Of a stretch of DNA of 64,000 bases, positions 24,262 to 37,910 are shown in pieces. A program made the translations under genes and the position numbers. The notes under the pieces were generated by a model. The model was not told the origin of the DNA. It did not search any database and saw nothing but the letters and a program-made list of their open reading frames with translations. How positions within the stretch are numbered: the first letter of the stretch is position 1; every line of letters starts with the position of its first letter. This DNA is from Mortierella sp. BCC40632 (Eukaryota > Mortierellomycota > Mortierellomycetes > Mortierellales > Mortierellaceae). The DNA lies in assembly GCA_011634665.1 (NCBI GenBank), contig WAEK01000002.1, forward strand, positions 484,501-548,500, given 5' to 3'.

Positions 24262-27112
24262 ATGTCTCCAGCCAAGAACGCACCCAAGCCCTCCTTGAAC
24301 GAGGAACAGATCAAGGTCGTTGTTGCTCTTGTCGACACCTTTATCCCAGAGCTCACAGGAGACGAGCTTGAAGAGTTTGTCCGCAAGAACTCCAATGGAA
24401 CCAATGACGAGGCCTTGAGGGCCTTTGGCAAGTCTGGAATTGTCAACCAGAACGTGGCAGACATTATCATCCAAAAGATTCACACACTCCCACCTGAGAA
24501 GATTGATGAGCTTGGTATGGTCTTCAAGGTTCTCTCGACAAAGTAAGCCCCCTCCTCCCCTGCTAGTTGATCATTGCATGATACAGTTGATGTTGATCCC
24601 AGTATCTGACAACTATCATCTCTTACTACCTTTGACGCCAATGGTTGACAGAGTGGGTACCCTTGCCTTGGGCGGTACTTATGGCGAGTTCCCCTCCCTT
24701 TCACGCGAACAACGCACACAGATTGTTCGCGGCTGGAACAACAGCATGATCACCAAGCTCCGCATTCTCTCGCGTGTCATGATGAGTCTTGCTGCCATGT
24801 CGTTCTACTCCCAGCCCATCGACGCCGTTCACCGCGCTATTGGATACCCAGGTGCCGACCCAGAGATGCACTCGGAGAAATTCACGACCAAGAGCTTTCC
24901 CACATATGAATTTATTGAAGTGCCTCCACAGGGTCTCGAACTAACATGCGATGTGGTCATTGTGGGCTCGGGAGCTGGTGGTGGAGTGATGGCAGCAGAG
25001 TTGAGCAAGGCGGGTAAGAAGGTCATTGTGATCGAGAAGGGCCACCACTATCACCAGAGCGAGCTCAGTCTTGTGCAGACCGATGCTTTCACCAAGTTGT
25101 ATGAGAACGGTAAGGAGGAGAATCTCTGTTGCGTGCGCGCGTACGCCCTGTTCACTTTATTCACCGTCCGAAAGAAAAAATCTTGCTCTGCTGAGGAATA
25201 AGATTCTCGAGCCTTTTATTGTTTTTACCTTCACTCTGTTCAATTTCACTTTGAGGTGCACACACTCTCTCACACCCTGACTGGGACACACACAAACCCC
25301 AGGGACTTGTCCAAGAGAGAGAGAGAGTGTGTGTGTGATACATTGTCTCATCCCCAGCCTACAGCTAGCATGTGAACTCGCCGCCTACCCCACAACTCAT
25401 CTCCTCGACTCCCTTCTCTTCCACTTAGGTCTCCTCGTCTCTTCCAGTGACGGAGCTGTGACTATTCTTGCTGGCTCGACCTGGGGCGGTGGCACGACCG
25501 TCAACTGGTGCGCGTCTCTTCAGGTATGGTATCATCTCACATCATCACATGGTCTGGATCTCAAGGCTCTTTGTTCAGATGAACTCACAGTTGACGTCTC
25601 TCCCTCCTTTTGGTTTCATTTTCTCTAGTTGCCATACTATGTTCGTGAAGAGTGGGCCAAGATGGGACTCCCTCACTTCACCTCACCTGATTACCAAAAG
25701 TCGATCGACGCCGTCACTGAGCGTCTCGGTATCTCGGATCAGTACCTCAAGCACAACACCCCCAACTCACTCTTGCTCGAGGGATGCCGCAAACTCGGAT
25801 ACCCAACCAAGAACATTCCTCAAAACACTGGTCACCAGCAACACTCGTGCGGATGGTGTGGATTCGGCTGTCGCTTTGGTGAAAAGCAAGGAACAATGAT
25901 GACCTTCCTGGATGATGCCAGACAACGTGGCGCACAATTCTTGCAGGATACCTTTGTGGAGCGTGTGCTTGTTCAGAAGGGCAAAGCGATCGGTGTGGTG
26001 GGTCATCAGAATGGTCGCAAGGTCACTGTGAAGGCTGCCAAGGTGGTTGTCTCGGCTGGCTCGATTCACTCACCTGCTCTTTTGACGCGCAGTGGATTGA
26101 AGAACAAGCATATCGGAAAGCATCTTTACCTTCACCCAGTGACTTATGCCTTTGGCAAGTTTGAACAGGAGATCAACTGTTACCAAGGCTCCATCATGAC
26201 TGCTGTGAGTGCTTTTTGTTCAATGATTTTGTTCCGGCGCAGGTTACAGGTTCATGTTCGATTGACTAAACTTTCCACACTTTTCTCGGACCCTTCTCTC
26301 CACAGTTGACGACTGTTGCTGAGAACACTGACGGTCATGGATACGGTTCCAAGATTGAGGTTCCATCTCACCATCCAGCCCTCAATGCAGCTTTCGTCAA
26401 GTGGAACAGTGCTAGTGAGCACAAGAGCAAGATGCTGGATCTTAACCACATTGTACCCTTGATCGTCCTCAGCCGCGATCGTGATGGAGGCTCGGTTGGG
26501 TGCGGGGCGGATGGTCTTCCTCGTATTGATTACACCGTGTCCAAGCATGATACCCTGTCGCTTGAGGATGGTCTCGATCGTTGCCTTCAGATCCTAGTCG
26601 CCGCAGGAGCATCGAAGGTCTGGACTGCTCAGCGGGAGGTCGATGAGTTCCATGTGAATAAGGAGCTTGGTACTTCCGACCCGGCCTTCAAGACTTATCT
26701 TGACAAAGTCAAGCGTGTTAGCATCAAGCCTGGTTCATCTGTCATTGGTAGTGCCCACCAGATGGGAACATGGTACGTTTGCATGATTTTTTTTTTTTTT
26801 TTTCCTTTTAGAAAAGGGGGACAAGAGCGTCCCTTCTTTTCCATTCTGAAGGTCAAATGAGCTAATTCTTCTCTTCCCTCCTCTTTTCTCTATGGACTGA
26901 AATGATATTGATTCAATAGCCGCATGGGTAGCAGCCCCAAGACATCTGTTGTCAAGCCTACAGGAGAAACTTGGGAGGTCAAGGGTCTTTATGTGGCCGA
27001 TGCTTCTGCCTTCCCGACCGCCAGTGGAGTGAACCCAATGTTGACCACTTATTCAATGGCTTTCTCCATTGCTCAGTTCCTGCTAAAGTCAGAGATTTCG
27101 TCCAGGCTTTAA
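24262..27112 (+). CDS. Long-chain fatty alcohol oxidase (FAO, GMC oxidoreductase)
   Basis: FAO oxidises long-chain alcohols to aldehydes with O2, using FAD, in alkane and lipid breakdown; it is usually bound to peroxisomal or ER membranes. Exons: 24262-24542, 24652-25109, 25429-25523, 25629-26204, 26306-26772, 26920-27112; 2070 nt, 689 residues, phases consistent. The N-terminal 180 residues contain LGGTYGEFPSLS and the FAO-type helical region. A Rossmann FAD motif follows at about 193-223 (VVIVGSGAGGGVMAAELSKA, then VIEKG). Next come the GMC motif GSTWGGGTTVNWCAS, SCGWCGFGC, and the C-terminal active-site blocks SAHQMGTCRMG and SGVNPMLTTYSMA. Length and motif order fit eukaryotic FAO. The second intron (319 nt) is longer than the others. 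The peroxisomal location is inferred from the family; there is no clear PTS1 (it ends SSRL, a weak variant). Confidence 0.94.
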
Positions 27113-27459
27113 AAAGGAGAGCCTATAGAGATATCAAGCTTTCAATGCAACTTCTGAGACATGCAAGCGTTGGACCTTTTCAGAACAACAACAACAGCAA
27201 CAACAACAAAAAAAAAAAGGCGGCGATAGCCCCGTTGTATACATTTTTACTAATTGTGACACAATCGAGATATGTCCAGTAAACCTATCCTGGAACACCT
27301 TATCCGGGTACCAAACTTCTTCTATAGATACCAACCCTCCCCATTTCCTCATCTGGACGAAGGGAGGTGAGGGTGATAGTTAGGGAGAATTAAAGTGCAA
27401 TGAAGCAAGATTGCCATTTTTTATTTATATATTTTTTTTAAAAATTATTATTTTACTAT
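27113..27459. other. Convergent spacer between the FAO gene and BDP1
   Basis: 347 bp between two 3' ends. It holds an AACAACAAC-type stretch followed by an A-run (about 27184-27219) and an AT-rich stretch near 27420-27465. No gene is seen. Confidence 0.5.
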
Positions 27460-29742
27460 TTAAATCATGCCAACGATCTCTTCTTCTTCGACGGGTACTT
27501 CAGCAACAATCTCTTCATCATCTTCATTCTCTCCCACCAAATCATCCTCATACTCAGCATTCTCAAGAGGTTCAAGCATCTGATCGGTCTCTTCGGCAGA
27601 AATCTTCTTGATGGCTTCTTCCTGCTCACTAATCTCTGGGAATGTGGTCTTTGTCATCTCTGAATACTGGCCCAAATCTATCAATAGTATTTTGATAAGA
27701 CGGTTGGTTAGAACTCCTTCCATTGGTTTGACCTACTCATTTTTTCTTTGGATTCAAACTACACAATATCGACAAGACTTTTACCAATAGGTAGTTTTCT
27801 ATTCAAGGCTGCCTCGACACGACTATGGTTCAAGCGATCTTCGCGCTTAAATTTGTTTCTGATCGCAATTCTGTTCTTGCCTGGGAACATCTTGTAAATG
27901 ATTCCAAAGTCTGTCCCCCATTGCGACAATGCCTATATCGTCCATCAACAGTACAAGTCATAACAAAATCCCAGGAGAAAAGTAAGCATTCATCCATATC
28001 AGAAATACCCTTCTCCTCCCTTCCCCCCCCCAATTAAAAAATAACACTCTCATACTATACCCAGACCATTCCTTTCATACCTTATAAAATAGCTCTGTAT
28101 CTGCTTCAGACCATCTCTCTGACTTGGATTTTTTCGAATATGTTGCACTGTTGATGAACCTTGTGGAAGCGGATTCTTCAACGTACTCCATGGGTCCTTG
28201 GTTCTCACCGTTTCCTTCTACAACTGCGTGATCGACAGTCAACGAATCCATATCCAGCTCAATTCGACCATCTATAATTCGAACTTGCGGAGCAAATCTA
28301 AAGTTGATTTTCAAGGCGGAGGAAATAATAGAAATGCCATCAATAAAGGTGTCTTGACTGTTACAAACACTCATCGATCACTATTCCTCCCTCCCTCTCT
28401 CGCTCAAAAAAAGGGGGGGGGAGGGGGAGAGGAGGCAGAGGAGGAGAGACAACGCAAGGCAAACAAAACTATTAGCTCCCTTACGTCTTTGGGGCGGTAG
28501 CCATCTTTGGAGTGCTCTGCTCTGATTTGGCTTCTTCCTTCTTGGAAGACTGTGATCCTTGTCCCTCATCATAATCATCAAGTCCTCCGTAGCCCGAGGG
28601 TGGGGTCGAACCATCCCGTTCTGCATCCAACAGCACCTGTCTCTCCTGCAAAGAAAGTCTCCGTTTTTCATCCAGTTGCTTTTGTTGTTCAATAAAGAGG
28701 GCCGATCGACGACCAACGCCCATATCCTTGACAAATTCAAACATCCGTGTGTTGGAATAATCTGGTACAGCATCCTCATCGAACTCCTCATCGCCCTCGC
28801 CTACATTCAAGTCTTCCTCTTCATCGCCATGACGTTGGCGGTTTGGTTGCTTGCCACGGTTCGAGGGTTGAGAAGAGCCATGTTTCGATTTGGTTCGTTT
28901 CCGTGGCTGGGAAGAGTGACCGCCCGCTCCTTCGTGATCATCGACTTCCACATCAACATCTCTGGATCTTGAGGAAGGGACAGAGATAATGGACCCAGAT
29001 GACTGAGACTTAGATGGTTGCTGATGCGATGACTGTGAGCCTGGTGCTGAGATGGCCGTACCCGCGGCTCCTGAGCGTGAAGTCGAAGATGAAGACGACG
29101 AAGAAGAGGATGAAGAGGATGAAGGGAAAGCGATAGAGACTCCTGCGCCATGACCTGGTTTTTCTTTAGTTGCTGCCGGTTTTGTGGGAGAAGAGAGTGG
29201 GGATTTGGGTGTCGAAGAAGAGGCTATGGGAGGTGGAGTAGAGATGGTCGTGGCCGAGAGCCTTCTTGAAAGTGAATCCTTGTCTGAGGTGATACTGGTC
29301 GTGACAGTCGAAGAGGAGGAAGAGGAGGAAGCAGGGATATCGGCTGCTGCGATAGTTGTTTGAGATGGCGTCAAAGAGACGAGTTCTGACTGTTGAGTAG
29401 AGGCTGGGGTTGGGAGAAATGTGTCGAGAGTGGTCACTGTAGCAGCTGCGGTCTGCGACGAGCTAGGAAATGTTCCTGCGTCACTGCCGCCTATGGATGG
29501 CGTTGGGGTGGAGGTTGGGGTTGGTGTGGGTGTAGCTGCGGCTCCATCTTCAGATGCTGATCCTTTGTTTGAGCGATTCGGGCGGGCTTTGAGCTTTGGA
29601 GCAAATCTTGTCTGGCCCTTGTCTAGAGAGAGAGAAAAGGGGATCGAGGGATGCTACAAACGATTAGAACAAGAGAGACGCGACTTTGAGAAGAGAGTTG
29701 AGCGAAAGAAGGATTACCGATGCGCGAGCTGATGCCAGACAT
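27460..29742 (-). CDS. BDP1: TFIIIB subunit Bdp1 (B'' component), SANT domain
   Basis: Bdp1 completes TFIIIB with TBP and Brf1 on RNA polymerase III promoters. Exons (minus): 29742-29718, 29622-28485, 28297-28081, 27932-27785, 27677-27460; 1746 nt, 581 residues. The start MSGISSRI leads into DKGQTRFAPKLKARPNRS, the conserved N-terminal Bdp1 motif. A long Ser/Thr-rich region follows. Then MFEFVKDMGVGRR leads to the conserved core FAPQVRIIDGRIELD. The extended SANT domain reads SERWSEADTELFYKALSQWG, TDFGIIYKMFPGKNRIAIRN, KFKREDR. The C-terminus is acidic (EDDLVGENEDDEEI). The first coding exon is only 25 nt. Domain order and key motifs match fungal Bdp1, so the assignment is secure. Confidence 0.94.
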
Positions 29743-30005
29743 GTAGATGGGAAAGAGAGGTCACTTGAGTGCTTCGACAGATGCTTTGTGTGTAAACTGG
29801 GCGAAGTTTCTTTGAGAAAGAGTGAAGAAGGGGCGAGCCGAATGGACAAGAGGAACTCATCGAGAGGGAGCCGTTGATATACTCATAAAAAAAAAAGAAA
29901 AAAAATTGGCTCGGGGGTGGCTTTCTCTTTGTTCGCCACCAACCTGCTCTTGGCCCTTGTCTGGCTGATGCACGGGCAACTGCTGATCAGCTCCATTCCA
30001 TCACC

Positions 30006-31227
30006 ATGCTGCCCACCCCAGATCTCTCGCATCTTAAGAGACAGGACTACGAACACATTTACGAGCCAGCTGGTACAACACATCGTGACACGACATGATT
30101 CCATGGAATCTGGATGAAGCAACTGACTTTGTTGTCCGCTTTTACACCGCTTGGGGGTACAACACCTACGCTAGAGGACACCTTTCTCTTTCTGGATGCG
30201 TTCGAGGATGAGATACCCTTCCTGAAGGAGCTCCAGCCTGCAATTTCTCTAGAAATCGGGTATGACTATACACCATACCTTTTTATTTGCTCTACTCTTC
30301 TTCTTCGAGCTGTTGTTTTTTAAGACGCGATCCTGTTGCCTTATGTCGCCTATAGCTCGGGTTCAGGATGTGTTACAGCCTTCGTTGGAAAGATTCTTGG
30401 AGAAAGCAATTGTTGTATGTTTCTGCCTCGTTACGCTTACTCGAGCACGACCTGATCTCGCTTCCAAGTGTATTTGAGCCTGATATGCTCTGACTTGATG
30501 CCATCTTTCTACACTATAGTAAAGCTTTGCACCGATATTAACCCACGAGCTGCCAAGGCCACTATCCAGACTGCCAAGCAGAACCAGGTAAAAAGGATCA
30601 GTTTATTCATAGTAATCTGTCTACAGTCTCATCCAGGAACCACCGTGTTGATCTAGGACGAGTTCTCAGCTTGCTGTAGATGTCGTTCGAACTCACCTCA
30701 CCGATGCACTGCTTCCCAGACTGGGAGGCCAAGTGGACCTAATGTACTTCAACCCACCCTATGTATTAACGCCATCTGAGGAGGTGGGGTCTCAATCAGT
30801 CGAAGCTGCATGGGCAGGCGGAATTGATGGAAGAGAAGTCATTGACGAGTTTTTACCATACATCAAAGTAAGCTCTAGCATCTATACCAGACTCTATAGT
30901 ATTGGTAGACAGGATCGGTTCAAAACGACGATATGTGCTGACTTATTTTTACACAATATAAACAATCTTAGCGTCTCCTATCAGCAAAGGGAGCATTCTA
31001 CATGGTCGTGGTGAACGAGAATAAGCCGGACGAAATCAGAGCAATTATGCGCGAAGATGGTTTTGAATCCAGTGTAAGAATCTATAGATTTGCAAACCTT
31101 TTCAGCTAACCCTACATGGAGCTACTCCTCACCCACACTGCTTAATCTATGGTTCTAATAGGTCGTGCGGACTCGGTTAGCAGGCAGAGAGAAGCTCTTT
31201 ATCCTCAAATTTGTGCGAAAGGAGTGA
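30006..31227 (+). CDS. MTQ2: eRF1 glutamine N5-methyltransferase (Mtq2/HemK2 type)
   Basis: Mtq2 with partner Trm112 methylates the GGQ glutamine of release factor eRF1 using S-adenosylmethionine. Exons: 30006-30072, 30175-30259, 30356-30414, 30520-30587, 30670-30867, 30972-31073, 31162-31227; 645 nt, 214 residues, all phases consistent. It starts MLPTPDLSHLKRQDYEHIYE. It then has EDTFLFLDAFEDEIPFLKEL, the SAM motif EIGSGSGCVTAFVG, CTDINPRAAKATIQTA and the substrate motif FNPPYV, and ends KLFILKFVRKE. Length is normal (about 220 residues). It is divergent from BDP1, with only 263 bp between start codons that must hold both promoters. Seven small exons make it the most finely split gene here for its size. 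Confidence 0.94.
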
Positions 31228-31708
31228 TACACACACATACAAAACTGTATTAGTATTATGCACGCTTGGCCAGACACTTCCAGCCAACTCTTGGATCCGT
31301 AGAGTTTACTCCGCAATCTTGATGATAAAATCTCCCAGTGAGGAGGGTGTGTTTAAGAAGTAGTCTGGAATCGAAGTTTTAGCCCTCAGTGCTTTTAGCT
31401 GATTTACCACCGAGTGATACTGCTAGAGACTCTTCTTTCATAGAGGTCCTCTACACTTAGCTGCAGTTAGGCCGATTCGATAGTTGTGCCTTGGCAGCAT
31501 CGAGCCCACAGGGAATGCTCAGCTTTGCATGGACCAAAGGGGTAAGGAAAAAAAAAAAAAAAAAGGCGAAAGGGTGCCCAGAACAAAGCCACCCAATTCC
31601 CTTCGTTTCTCTGGTATACTTGAATCAGAAAAGTAGTGGTACCTTGCTGTAATCTCTACTTCTGAACTCGACATTGTCCAGAAGCAGCACTCTCAATACT
31701 CGATAACA
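31228..31708. other. Spacer between MTQ2 and the U2AF large subunit gene
   Basis: 481 bp with the MTQ2 3' end and the U2AF promoter. It contains an 18-nt A-run near 31548-31564. I looked for small RNA boxes and found nothing convincing. Confidence 0.5.
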
Positions 31709-34607
<2,899 letters not shown>

Positions 34608-37600
34608 AAGGAAGAGGGAGGGGGGAAAGATGAAGGAGGAATAAGAGATGAAGGAGACGATGAAGAAAAAAGAAGAAAAAGAAAAAAGAAAGAGCGTTCG
34701 ATAGCTATAATTTGGAGGAAGCTTACCCAACTCTAACATTTGACACAAAGATAGTCCCGGCAAGAGATACGGGCAACAAGAAAGAATGAAAGAAAGAATG
34801 AGAATGAGAATGAGAGAGAGGGAGAGGGAGAGGGAGAGGGAGAGGGAGAGAGGGATTGGGACAGCAATCTATAAAAAGTCCTCTTATAAAAAAATACAAA
34901 AAAAGATACAACCCCGATTAATGAAATACTCCCTGGCAATCAAAGTCAAAGAGATTTGGGAGGTACCGAGTCACTAGTGTTACTGTTTGACAGTATTGGT
35001 TAAAGCGCTTTGCTTTTCAATTGCACTCAGCCATGATGAGCCTGCGAAACCGGCGAGGCCTATATCAGTTTACCGCAGTATTTTTTTTTTTTTTTTTTTT
35101 TTGATATTTGGGGGATAGGGAGCATAGTGGCGTGGTTTGAAACCTAGAAAGAAATAGAGTCTAAAGAGTTGTACGAACTTCATAAGTGCGTGAAGGACAC
35201 TGTTGCGTCTTACTACGGCGTCCGTGATGAACCCATGTATGCTTTTTTTTTTTTTTTTTTTTTTTTTTGAAACCCCTGGCACAAAAAGCAAAGTCGAGAG
35301 ATTTAGATCAACTGACTAATGTCTATCCAAGTGCATTTTTTGACCTTGTCGCGGTGCCTGAAAAGAGGTCTGTCGACTTGTGACACTTTTGGGATTTGAG
35401 AACCTCAAACCCTCCCCCTCCATGGTTACCAATCCTTTGAACTGCATCCTGGATTGAGCAACCATGTACTCATAACGAAGAACCATGGATGCTTTCATCT
35501 CCTACCAACAACGGCCGGCGTTCGCCTAACAGTGAGATGGATTGCGTGCTTGCTATAAATAAGGGTGAACTTGTGCGATTTGTCTTTGCCATCTTATGAA
35601 ATCATATCCAACTTTAGCTTAGAGAAACTGAAACTCGACTGACCTCTCAGCCCTCGAAACCAGACCCTGCCCCAGTCGATCGCCACTACGAGCGGATGTG
35701 CAAGATTTGGAATCGTCCTCCTCGCATAGTTGTGACGAAGGAGGAGGTAGTCCTTGGACAAGACCGGTCGTGGATGTACCATGACGACCCTATCATTGAC
35801 ACCGCCGTTCATGTTGCCTCCTCCCCTCTTGGGTGGTCATACTTGTCACCCAGCACTGGTAGTGACCATGAAGAGTCTGAATAATTAGTACTAGCAGCTG
35901 CTCGCAGCTCTGCTCCCGGAGAATACCATCTCCATGTAGTCAGGGTTTAGCTGGGCGTACCAGCATTTCTTTATTTGCGGATCAAATTGGAGGTATTTTG
36001 TTTTTGGTATTTTCTGGACCAACCAAGATGCACGTTTTCCTATGTCTGAAGATGTGGCCAATACGTGTATTGTGATAAGAGTTTATAGTACACGTGTGTG
36101 CTGGTTAACCTGACAGTTAAAGAAAGAGACTATGCACGTTTTGACCAAATTGCTTTCATATATGGTGAAGTTTTCAAGAGAGAGAGATGACACTACAGGT
36201 ATCTTTCTCTGTCAAACACCCGACTTCGACATGCCTATTGAAGCAGCAGTTCCGAACAAAGACGAAATCGCCGGCGCTCGCTTTACTGTGGCGCAACAAG
36301 AAGCAATGGTTATAATGGTGGAAGTCCCAGAGAACTATCAGCTGCTTCAAGAGCATAGAAAAGCTAAGGGTGTATTAAACGAGAAGGTATTCGCAAAGAT
36401 GACAGATGGCTTGGAAAAGAGGTTCCGTGCGGAATCAACGCTGCGTGGGGCTTTGATGAATCCAACATGTCTCGAAAATCTGTCCAAAAGCGATGAAAAT
36501 ACATGGTTAAGAAGCACCGCAGTAACCGAGCTGATCGTAGACCAACTGGTGACGGAGTCCTTAATCCAAACAAGTCCCTGAAAAGGGAAGGGGGGGGGGA
36601 GGCGCCTTGAAACTGTCCTCCATGGGAAACCAACATATTGACCAGTTATAGCCCGAAATAGCGGTGGTTGTAGTTCTCAAGACAAAAGGTACAGAAAAGC
36701 CTAGTGAACTGTTTCTTACATAAGATGAATATGAAGACGACGACGAGCCACTGATCATTGATCTAGTGCACGTGGTGCTCTATAAAAAAAAACGCACTCT
36801 AGAAAGAAAGGTAGTAAGGTGATTGATGAATACCTGCTTGAACTCAAGACTTCTGTCGCAAACAAGCATTTGTTGTGCCCTAGGTAGATGTAGGAAACGC
36901 GTCTTTTCTAAAGGACCAGGGTGATCATACCATCACAGATCGTGTTCCTTGTCGCGCCTGGAGCGTGACCGGAACAAGGCGCAGAAGTGATCGCTCACAC
37001 CAAGAAAGAGGGAGGAGGGAGAAGGAGGAGAAGGGGGAGGAGGAGGAGTGCGAGCCCGGTATTTCATGATTAGGGATGCAGGCCGACTGTATTGCATGTC
37101 TGATATTTGTGTAAATGTCCCGCTTCAGTCAAGTCCCGCCGAGTCCCGCCGAGTCCCGATACAGTGGCAAAAGTCCAGGCGGTCGAGAATAGAAGAAGGA
37201 GAGGGGAGACGACTTGGTGCGCACGGGAGCTGCTGAATGCGTCATAGTCTACTAGGCTTGGTTTGTAGGTTTGTACGATTGTTCAAAAGGTTAAAAGGTG
37301 CGAGTCGCTCAATATAAAATTTGCCCCCTTGGGGTGCGACTGGGACGGAGGCGGTCGAAGCGGTCGTCCCAGCGGGGCAAAGATGTAGTGGTGGAAACAC
37401 TAAGCAAGCAGAGAGAGAAGGAGAGAGGAAAGAAAGAAAGAAAGAAAGGGCCCAAGCCACATTCTCCACATCGACTTTTTTGTCCTCTGTCGTGTTTTGA
37501 ACAAAAGGGACGTGCAAAGGAGGGCGTGAGTGTTGTGTGTGTCTGTGAATGTGTGTGTGTGTGTGTGTGTAAAAGTGTAGTATGTGTAGCGTGAGCTCTT

Positions 37601-37910
37601 TCTTTTTTTTTTTTTTTTTTTTTCTCTTCTCCTCTTCTTCTCCCTTTCCTCTTTCACTGACTAATTCATCAGTTTGATTCTCCCTTCCTCTGATCTCTCG
37701 ACTGGGTCAGCCACCTCTATTGCTCTCCATCCCGTCGCCCTGACACGTTCCATTCCGTTTTCTTGACGGGATCCTCCTTCCTTTTCCCTCGCCATTCAGT
37801 GGAGGGCCCCACGAGTTGCCTTTGATGCACTAGTGACCCAAGTCTGGCGTTTTGCCTTGTTTTCGTGACCTTCCTCGGCCTCCCTTCATTCCTTCTGCTC
37901 TTGCATCTTC
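34608..37910. other. 3.3-kb gene-poor region upstream of SWR1
   Basis: This contains GAGAAT/GAGAGG repeats (34790-34855), T-runs (35082-35102 and about 35240-35268), three copies of a GAGTCCCGCC-like unit near 37128-37158, a GT run (37551-37570) and another T-run (37603-37623). Two modest plus-strand open frames (35640-35884 and 36132-36581) are the only coding hints. The last 300 bp, rich in CT and TCC, is the probable SWR1 leader. Confidence 0.5.
36132..36581 (+). CDS. Weak open frame, possible SANT-like fragment
   Basis: A 149-codon open frame from ATG at 36132 to the stop at 36579-36581. The middle part (FTVAQQEAMVIMVEVPENYQ, then VFAKMTDGLEKRF, then TWLRSTAVTEL) faintly resembles MYB/SANT-like domains common in Mucoromycota orphan and transposon-derived proteins. 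An alternative is that the CAG before IFLCQTPDF at about 36198 is a splice acceptor, making this an exon. No strong domain signature, no clear promoter and no partner exons were found. It may be a relic or a chance frame. Confidence 0.25.
   Translation: MHVLTKLLSYMVKFSRERDDTTGIFLCQTPDFDMPIEAAVPNKDEIAGARFTVAQQEAMVIMVEVPENYQLLQEHRKAKGVLNEKVFAKMTDGLEKRFRAESTLRGALMNPTCLENLSKSDENTWLRSTAVTELIVDQLVTESLIQTSP

Noticed and set aside
31320..31400. Possible C/D box snoRNA (TGATGA at about 31321, CTGA at about 31397)
   Set aside because: The C box lacks the purine at its first position, the flanks do not form a terminal stem, and no guide region could be judged.
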